From the NCBI RefSeq assembly GCF_040939455.1, contig NC_134122.1:28427501-28491500 (forward strand): 64,000 nucleotides of DNA, read 5' to 3'. The position numbers and the translations under genes are program-made. Origin of the DNA: Microcebus murinus (taxonomy: Eukaryota; Chordata; Mammalia; Primates; Cheirogaleidae). Shown piece after piece: positions 56,598-64,000 of this stretch (position 1 is its first letter; the number at the start of each line of letters is the position of its first letter). The notes below the pieces were generated by a model. It was given only the letters and a program-made list of their open reading frames with translations. It was not told the origin of the DNA and did no database searches.

Positions 56598-56985
56598 TTA
56601 ACCACTTCAGTACAGCGCTCACGGCTGCGAAATCTTGCCCACAGCTGGCACTCATAGTCCGCATAATAGTTTGTGCTGTGTATTGACGACGAATCCGTTT
56701 TTGCTCTTGTGTGATGAGGAAAGCTTTAAAGCACTGAAAGCTTGTTTTACTTTATAGGCGGCTTTACTTGTAAATCAGAATAGGTAACATATATTTTTCA
56801 TTACGTTATTTTTAAGTGTTCACAATTTTATTTTGATAAATGAAAAATTAGAAAAGTCATATCACGGCTGTTGGCTAAAGTCGATGTGCCTGTTCATCTG
56901 CGGCTATCAATTATAGTGGCCACTCGGCTGTGCGCATTCATCTGTGGCTGTCAGCTACAGTCAACGCTCATACCAAAGTGGTTAA
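56598..56985. mobile_element. Non-autonomous piggyBac-type element, TTAA-flanked
   Basis: A 380-bp element (56602-56981) is bounded by TTAA at 56598-56601 and 56982-56985. Its ends are inverted: left CCACTTCAGTACAGCGCTCA; the right end in reverse complement is CCACTTTGGTATGAGCGTTG. TTAA duplication and CC-starting ends are piggyBac hallmarks. There is no transposase frame. Internal short inverted or direct motifs built on CGGCTGT and GCGGCTATCA recur. Non-autonomous piggyBac families with recent activity are reported from mouse lemur. Confidence 0.85.
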
Positions 56986-57191
56986 AAAAGGGTTTTAGTG
57001 TCCAGGTGAGGTGGCTTTCCCCTATAATTCTAGCACTCTGGGAAGCTGAGGTGGGAGGATCACTTGAGGTCAGGAATTCGAGATCAGCCTGAGCAAGAGT
57101 GAGACCCCATCTCTACTAAAAATAGAAAAAATCAGCACTCTAGCCCGGGCAACAGAATGATACTGTCTCAAAAAAAAAAAAGGTTTTAGTG
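56984..57191 (+). repeat. Truncated Alu beside the piggyBac element
   Basis: A ~170-bp Alu missing most of its middle and right arm. It has AAAAAAGGGTTTTAGTG at 56984-57000 and an almost identical copy ending at 57191. The duplication overlaps the right TTAA of the piggyBac element, so the Alu arrived later. Confidence 0.88.
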
Positions 57192-57229
57192 AGAGCAAGG
57201 TGAGAAACATTTTTTAAGTCATGATTTAA

Positions 57230-57640
57230 CATTTTTTGAACTTTTTCTAGTTGAAGGTTCAGTTTATTTTAACATTAATACTTTCAATGAACTTCATGAC
57301 TGAAGAGATTACCTCTCAAAAACATGTAAATCCAAATGGTATAGCTGCCTCTGCATTTACTACTGTTTCAATAGATGAGTTCAAAACCCACTGAAATTCT
57401 TCACTTGGAAGACTTGTAAACAGGTCGGAAAATGATTTCCCAGTGAAAATCCCAGCATTTTTACAAGGATACACATTGTTTGGGACCACAAAACCACACA
57501 TCTTGAAGCACAGAAACTGCAGTTTGTGGTAATAATCTTGCTTTCTTCCTTCAGGATGTTGATCTATTAGAGGTGAACTATGACATTTGGATCCCAGCAA
57601 GGCCACCAGTGTCACTTAATAGTAATAACTTAATTTTAAT
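57230..57640. other. Unassigned intergenic block with 99-codon minus frame
   Basis: A minus frame 57615-57316 encodes a Cys-containing peptide (LIDQHPEGRKQDYYHKLQFL) that could be a transposon or retrogene remnant. I do not recognise the family. No splice or promoter context. Confidence 0.25.
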
Positions 57641-57675
57641 CTACATTTGGTCTTAGCTAAAAGGCGGAGAAATTA
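57640..57675 (-). pseudogene. Second U2 snRNA 5' fragment (diverged)
   Basis: The minus strand reads TTTCTCCGCCTTTTAGCTAA then GACCAAATGTAGA, matching U2 nt ~1-36 with several substitutions. Much shorter and older than the copy at 46861. No clear target duplication. Confidence 0.65.
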
Positions 57676-60100
57676 TATTGTATTTTTATATATATTAAAA
57701 AGGTAGGAAAGTCCTTCATTTATCCTGCACAACATCAGTGGATCTTTTTTGTGCACACACTCCACCTAGACAAACTCAGCTCTGAAGGATTTGTGCCAGT
57801 GAGCCCCCTGACAGCTGGGACAGTGCAGGGCTGTGGGCTTCTCAGCAGCGCCACCCACTGGTCAGGTCCAGGCCAGGCTGGATCCCCGCTCAGGCCTGAG
57901 ATGCTGAGGCCTCTGCACAGCCTGCTCAGTGCCGGCAAGCAATACTTTTCAGGGCACTCGCACTGCTGTGCATTGCCTGTTAGCTTAATATTGAATAATT
58001 GTTTTTAAATCATTTTAAATTTTCAGTATGGCTGTATCTGTTTTAACTTGTGTTGTGGTCATGAGCTCTGCCAGAGATGAGTTGTTGGTGTTATCTCCTG
58101 AATTAAAAAGTGAAGAGACTTTTTCAGACTGCTGAGAAAGTCTTCAGCTAATAGGTCAGTCACCCCATTGCTTGAACTCCAGGCCACACTGACCCAGGGG
58201 TTACAGGATGAAGGCAGGATTTGTGCTCAGATGTGAGGGGACATAGTAGCAGGAGGGAAGGTTTCTGTTCACGTGTGGCATTGTGAAGTCTTCCTTGAGC
58301 TCTTTACATCCTTCCCAGAGGACAAGATAGGATGTTGCAATCCTAGAAAGCAGTCACAAAACTAGTCACTTCACCGCAGTCCCTGAAAACCCCTGCGTGT
58401 GTGGAACGAGGAGGGCATGGAGAGACGGGCGCCACATGCCTGTGTGCAGGAGGGAGCAGAGAAGGAAGAGTAGAAAACTCACCAAAGGTAAACCCAGGGA
58501 ACTTAGAGAAGACCTCCAGTGTGCAAAGGAGCCCAGAGTCCTGGAGAAAATTGAAGGAGAGTATATTTAATTTGGTTCAGTAGATTAGAAGCAGTGAAGG
58601 GATTGAGTGGTGTAGATAGAAGCCAAAAATTAAAGCATCTTATATCACTGATGCAGCCTGTCTGTCTGAGGTCACGTCAGCCTAGCGAGGCAGCCTAACC
58701 TAGTGAGAGACACGGGTTCAGGCCCCAGCTTCACTGCTGGAACAGAGGACAGCTGTTCGTTGACACAACCTTCTTGGAGTTCAATTTTAATTTTTTAGCT
58801 ATGGGGGAAGGCAGTGCCACATAGTGGCTCATACTGTGGTTCCAGTCCTGGCTTCCCTGTATGCCAGCCTTTCCATGCTGGGCAGGGTATTAACTTAACA
58901 ATTGGGGTGGATATATATGAATCACTCAGAATGGATTTCCCACATGGTATACATTGAGATATTATCACTTGTTATTTGTATTACTTTGATAAAAGGTAAA
59001 TGTAAGCATAGAAGAACAAAAGTGGCCTTTTCCACAATATTTAAAACATGCCAAAATAAAGCAAACAGCAGTCAGGTCTTACTCTACAACTCAGATCAGC
59101 AGAAGCTTTATTTTTCCTCTACAGTTTCAATCTCTCCTCCTGCCCAGGTAGTGGGGAATTTAACTCTGATTCTTCAAGCTTTCCTTCTTTTCCCTAATGG
59201 TCGTCAAGTGCCAGAGCATTTGGCAGATGGAGGAGGTCTCTGGTCCTCTGTCAAAAATGTTATCCTGGATTTTTATAGTCATTTTCCTTTCTCTGTGGTG
59301 AGACTAGGCCCTTCAGGACCCTGTGTTTTAGCCCCAGGAATTGAGGCTGTCAGAATCAGGTTTCTGTCTGTAGGAGGCTTGCCAGAGGAACAGTGGCTGC
59401 TTGAGGCGGAGCTGAGCACTGCCCAAAACTGAGGCTGAGATAAGGAGGTCAGACTCTTGCAATGAGAGCAGTGCCCACGCTGACAGCCACACCTGGAGTG
59501 GGGAAGTTGGTGTCTAGTTGATCTGCCCAGGAAGTTGTAATACAGATCATAGAGGTGTATGTTGCCATGTCTTCCACACCAGCCACCAAGAAAACTACTC
59601 CTGATGTCCTGACAAGAATGGGCTAAATTTGAGGAATATTTCATATAAGAGGATGGTCACCAGCCTCCACTGAGGGCAAGAGCCAGGCCTGAGCAGAGTC
59701 TGCCCCTGCGCTGACTGTCTTAATCCTCGGGAATGATGTGAGACGGACTGTGTCATCCCTTGTAGGGTACTGCTGATGTGTCTAAGCTTGTAGAGCTATG
59801 ACATTGTGGCACCACTTCCAACCCACATGAGCTTAATTAATTCTGCAGACCACAGGGTTGTTTCACTACAGCAGAACTTGGGCTATGGCTACAGGGATTT
59901 CACCAAGAAATGTCCCAGCGGGAGGTGGCCATTACCAAACCTGTGTCATCTTGCCTGTACCTGGCTGAAAGCGGGAAGAGGCCAGCAATGCAGGCCTGGT
60001 GACACAGGGTTTAGATTGCAAAACTTAAGACCTTTTGTGTCTCTGGGGTTCCAACTTCTGGAGACTATTCAGGAATAGCCAAGAAGTTTTGAGAAAGGGT
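57676..60100. other. Intergenic, nothing recognised
   Basis: Mixed sequence with no coding exon I can support. The longest frame (58902-59432 plus, 176 codons) shows no recognised domain and overlaps an equally open minus frame. No CASTOR-like (GATS) exon was found in either strand by eye. Confidence 0.45.
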
Positions 60101-60109
60101 AAGGGCCCT

Positions 60110-60500
60110 CTTGTTTATCAAACCAAACTATTCCAATCAGGACCATGTGGTATTGACACAGGAATAAGTATATAATGGCTAGCTCAGGTAAGAGAATGCA
60201 GAAGTAGACCTGTTTGCAAGAATTTATTTTATGATCAAGGTGGCATTTTGAAACAGTAGGGAAAGAGCCTAGTTAGTAAATGGTTTGGGGCATCTGGCTC
60301 CCCACCTGAAATGTTAAATAGCTATTTTATACCACCTCCAAAATAGAATTCCTTATGGACTAAGAATAAACTCTTCATAGAGTTAATCATAAAAACAAAA
60401 CCATAAAAATATTTTTCTAATCTTAGCCTTCCTAAGCAATACACAAAATCCAGAAATGATAAAGATGACAGCTTTAACCTCATGGAAATTAAAACAGGGC
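60110..60500 (+). repeat. Old L1 ORF2 fragment
   Basis: Diverged L1 ORF2-like blocks in order: GACCATGTGGTATTGACACA, GAAGTAGACCTGTTTG, AAGAATAAACTCTTCATAGA and TAAAGATGACAGCTTTAACC then TGGAAATTAAAAC. Frame broken. Confidence 0.6.
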
Positions 60501-62220
60501 AATCGGAGGGAGCAGGCTGAAGGACATTTCAATGTGTTCTATATTATTTGAATCTTACACAGTGAGAACTTAGGAGGGGACAATGTGGCTGCAGTATTGG
60601 AAAAAAAGTTGACAATGTGGGTGAGTAACTGTACCATGGCCTTTAAATCCTTCAATAAGTTCTCGGCTCCCCTTAGGTACTTTGCAGGGGCTTGAATAAA
60701 AGAGACTCTTCCTTGAGGGCTTAGAGTCAACCTGTGAAAACTGGCCCACAGGCTACCACCACCAGTGCCACTAAGAGCCTGAGTGGGCCACGACCTGCAT
60801 CTATGTGGTGGTTGCCCAACAAGAAAGTGTGCACTCTGGGACAGCTTCCTGGAGGTGGTGGAATTTGAGCTGGGTCTTACAAAGTAGGTAAGATTGCAGT
60901 AGGTGGTGTAGGGAAGTTTAAGCTTTTCTCCCGAAGGTTCCATAATTTGAATCTATAAAACAAACAGATAATACACAGATTAATAGCAAAAGGCTTACAA
61001 ATTTTGTGGGAACACATGCACAGGAGTCATACAAAATATAAAAAATCAAAGAAATGGTGAGATGGTTGACTCTTTTGTACCATCTTGAAATTACAGAAAG
61101 AATGCAGGCTTGGAGCATGGAAAAAGTTCTGGGAGAAGGAGAAGAGAAACCTGGCAAGTGAAGGAGGTCTTGTTACGTAGATGACACCTCATGGCTAGTG
61201 GCTGTCAGAGCCTGTGGGAAATGATTCTTTCAGACCCTCAGAGATGTCAGACTCTCAGGTGATCTTTCCTAGATTTGGACAAGGGGGGGTTCAGAGAAAG
61301 CCTGTTTGCATCTGTTGTTACTTCACTATCTTCTCTGTAGGTGCAAATCTCCCCTACCTAAAGACAGCTTTGCGGGGACTGCTTCTGTCTGCAGACCCTC
61401 TGAATAGCCATCTCAAAATATATAAAGGATATTTTGAGGTTAAATATCTTCATTTCCTTCAGTGGGAGACAAGAGTCTTCCAGACGAGGGAGGTTGAAAC
61501 CATTGGCCCCACTGCCCCAGGCGCTCTGTAGCCACACAGGGCCAGGCCACCCTGCAGTGGGTCAGCTCTACACAGGCCCCACCCTGTTGTGGTGACAGTT
61601 GTGGAGAAACTGGTAAAAATCAGGTCTGAGCCAGATGTGGAGGTTGGTACATTGGGCCTGGGCGAAGGCCAAAGGGTCAGGAGAATGCTAAGTGGGCTGG
61701 GACCTTGGGGGCATGGCGTGACTGGCCTAGTGGCCCTGCTAATGTAGGCACCTGTGAAGGCCAACATACGGTCTGTGGGGTGTGGTGAGGGGACAGAGCT
61801 TGCCCAAGAGACTGAGTTGGTTTATGGCAAACACCACAGGGCTCTTTGACACAGGGGCAGGCCAGGTCTCAGAGAGATGACCTGGGACAGGGCCATCTCT
61901 TCAGTCCTCACCATACCCTGCACAAGACTGTCTTCAAGAGGGGCCTCGGCTCTCACACAGACCCCAGATTCAGGCGCACAGCACGCAAAGCGCTGTAATC
62001 CCTGGAAAGGGCCACCCATCACTGTGCACACAGCAGCATTCTGGTCGGTTCAGGTCTGTAAGTGAAGTAAACAGGAGAGCGATTCCAGACAACACTTACT
62101 GGGAAGAGAAAACAACCTGTAGTAGAGGCCGCAGGGGGTCTCTCATTGCCTCCCTGTCCGCACCACACAGACAAGGGTCAGCCTGTCCTTGTCACCTCCA
62201 AATCCTGCTTTCACTCAACA
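60500..62220. other. Intergenic, possible LTR debris
   Basis: No gene recognised. 61230-61470 (with CTCAAAATATATAAAGGATA and TTTTGAGGTTAAATATCTTC) may be part of an old LTR. A 134-codon minus frame (60943-60539) has no recognisable domain. Confidence 0.35.
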
Positions 62221-62224
62221 AATA

Positions 62225-62540
62225 GGCATGCTGATGAGGGGAAGAGGAGGGCAAGGGCAGGGCGTGGGGGTCCTTGGAGGCACTGGCTCTGGGTGACAGG
62301 GCTGTGAGCAAAGGAGGGCAGTGGCCCGCCTGACGTGGCTTTCAAGAGGCTGGCTGCCGCACTGATGACTGACTGCGGCAGAAGCAGGGAGACCCGTTCA
62401 GCTAATTCTACATTGTTGTTGGCCCTTGCAGGCAGGAGACAATGATGGCCTGAATCAGGGGGTGGCAGTGGGAGTGGTAAGAAGGGGTCAGTTGGTCAGA
62501 AGGGACAGCTGACAGGATTTCCTGATGGAGTGGAGGCGAA
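62225..62540 (+). repeat. Ancient interspersed repeat, family unassigned (copy 2)
   Basis: Shares the order GACAGGGCTGTGAGCAAAGG, GGTGGCAGTGGGAGTGG, GACAGGATTTCCTGATGGAG with the block at 50060-50830. Diverged copy of the same family, about 600 bp upstream of PVRIG. Confidence 0.45.
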
Positions 62541-63166
62541 AAAGAAGAGTTATAGGTGGCAATGCTTTGGGCAGGAACAGCTGGAGGCCAGTTGCCGTCA
62601 ACTGTGCTGAGGGTGGCACAGAGGGGCAGAGCTTGGCACGAGCAGGCTGAGTTGGCACCGTCAGGCATCCCAGAGCTGTGAGCAGGCGGCCGGACGGACC
62701 AGGCTGGGACTGAAGAGCCAGGCCAGGGCTGTGGGCATCAGCATGGGACTCACGTCATGTCGTGTTGAAAGGCCACTTCAGATCATTGGTGAGTCACGCT
62801 GGCTCTCAGGTAGCCTCCCTGCTGGCTTCCAGCTTCGTCTCTTCCCAAATTCTTCCACATTCCCTACCCTCAGCTAGGCAAGGAGCTCAGAGCCTTGTTC
62901 CCAGGGGGAAGCCAGGTCCCCCTGCAGTGTCTCTGCCCGGCCTTCCCCCAGGCCTGGCCCACCAACTGGCTCATACCTACCTGTGTGCCCTGGAGCCACC
63001 TGCCCTGCTCATAGAAGCACAGCCCTTGGGGACTGCACAGGCCCTGTCACTTTAAGAATGAAATCAATCACCCTGTGTTCACTGTCTGGGAGGCAGGGGG
63101 CAGACCTGAAAGAAGAAAAGGAAGTGGCTGCTTCCTGGCCTGCTGACAACATGAAAACTTCCTGCA
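62541..63166 (+). promoter_or_regulatory. PVRIG upstream region
   Basis: Unique-looking sequence before the PVRIG start, probably holding its promoter and 5' untranslated exon(s). It includes AGAAAAGGAAGTGGCTGCTTCC (an ETS-like GGAAGTG, 63113-63134 region) and an ACTTCCTGC block just before the ATG. No TATA box is evident. Boundaries are inferred. Confidence 0.35.
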
Positions 63167-64000
63167 ATGAGAACAAGAGAGCAGGTGCCCTTCCTGCAGC
63201 CCCCTGAGGGAGTGATGGTTGGGTACCGGCCCCTGGTCCTGCCCTGGGTGCTGCTGGCCCTCTGCCTCACTGCCGGTAAGTGGGAGGCCAGTGAGGGGCA
63301 GAAGCCACTGAGGGGGGAGTGTGGAGACACAGCTGTGGACCCTCCTGTCTTTATTCCACAGGGACCCCTGAGGTGTGGGTGCAAGTTCAGATGGACGCCA
63401 CCGAGCTCCCATCCTTAACTGTCCGCTGTGGGTTCCTGGGGTCTGGCTCCATCTCCTTGGTGACTGTGAGCTGGGGTGGGCCCGATCGTGCCGGTAGGAC
63501 CAGGCTGGCTGTGTTGCACCCAGAACTTGGCACCCAGCAGTGGGCCCCTGCCCGCCAGGCCCGCTGGGAAACCAGAAGCAGCGTCTCCCTCAGCCTGGAA
63601 GGGTTGGAGGCGAGAAGCCCCAGTGCCAACACTACCTTCTGCTGCAAGTTCGCTTCCTTCCCCGAGGGCGCCCAGGAGGCCTGTGGGGCCCTCCTGCCCA
63701 GCTCAGACCAAGGTGAGCCTGAAGAGAGGGGCACAGGGAGGGAAAGGAGGGACTCGGGTACCTGCTGCCATCGACACCTTTCTCTCTGCCCAGGCCCAAC
63801 TTCAGTCCCCATTCTGCGGGCAGACCTGGCCGGGATCTTGGGGGTCTCTGGGATCCTCCTCTTTGGCTGCATCTACCTCTTACACCTCCTGCGCCGGCAG
63901 AGGCACTGGTGAGACTGGGCCCCCAACTGTGTCCCCTTGCCACTGGGCTGTCCACATGCTTTGCCTCTGATCCTCCTCACTCTCTCCTAGGCCTGTCACT
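63167..64000 (+). CDS. PVRIG: PVRIG (CD112R), 5' part, truncated by window end
   Basis: PVRIG is an inhibitory receptor of T and NK cells that binds nectin-2 (CD112) and competes with CD226. Exons: 63167-63275 (MRTREQVPFLQPPEG plus signal peptide LVLPWVLLALCLTAG), 63362-63712 (single Ig V-like domain, with CGFLGSGSISLVTVSWGGP and NTTFCCKFASFPEGAQEACG), 63794-63908 (stalk and membrane segment ADLAGILGVSGILLFGCIYL followed by basic LLRRQRH) and 63991 onward (WPVT). All junctions are GT/AG and in phase. The N-glycosylation motif NTT is visible. The cytoplasmic tail with the ITIM-like motif known in human lies beyond the window. Confidence 0.95.

Noticed and set aside
57316..57615. 99-codon minus frame as a possible small gene or retrogene
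   Set aside because: No recognisable family and no flanking gene structure; kept only as an unassigned block.
58902..59432. 176-codon plus frame in the STAG3-PVRIG gap
   Set aside because: No domain recognised, no splice partners, and the opposite strand is equally open; likely chance or repeat debris.

Overview
This is a gene-dense stretch of a primate nuclear genome. Two things point to a strepsirrhine, most likely a lemur of the mouse-lemur (Microcebus) type. Many dimeric Alu copies carry the lemuriform linker around the TTGGCCAATTAATTTC block. There is also a 380-bp TTAA-flanked piggyBac-type element of the kind reported from mouse lemur. The gene order LAMTOR4 - TRAPPC14 - GAL3ST4 - GPC2 - STAG3 - PVRIG matches human chromosome 7q22.1. 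Species and family assignments come from recall and reading, not from a database search.

Layout. 1-2.3 kb: last two coding exons of LAMTOR4 (+). 2.6-6.8 kb: complete TRAPPC14/MAP11 (-), 11 coding exons, 580 codons plus stop, tail-to-tail with LAMTOR4. 7.2-11.9 kb (5' exon probably near 13.3 kb): GAL3ST4 (-), three coding exons. 14.0-20.2 kb: GPC2 (-), ten coding exons, 580 codons. About 20.0-20.9 kb: a CpG-rich divergent promoter shared by GPC2 and STAG3. 21.7-54.6 kb: STAG3 (+), 33 coding exons whose phases all join into a 1240-codon frame. 54.6-63.1 kb: a repeat-rich gap with no coding exon I can support. 63.2-64.0 kb: first exons of PVRIG (+), cut by the window end.

The genes are neighbours, not one pathway. 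LAMTOR4 is a Ragulator subunit at the lysosome, TRAPPC14 a TRAPPII/ciliogenesis subunit, GAL3ST4 a Golgi sulfotransferase, GPC2 a GPI-anchored heparan sulfate proteoglycan, STAG3 the meiotic cohesin SA subunit, and PVRIG an inhibitory lymphocyte receptor.

The repeats are the most informative non-genic content. There are about 27 Alu copies (many with readable target-site duplications), old L1, MIR and MLT1 copies, a Tigger1 DNA transposon broken by Alus, a hAT-type and a piggyBac-type miniature element, two U2 snRNA-derived fragments, one young 5'-truncated L1 with a 15-bp duplication, and a near-perfect 117-bp tandem duplication upstream of GAL3ST4. I see no unknown multi-gene system, CRISPR array or prokaryotic feature. 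The points worth following are transposon history and splice-site details of STAG3.
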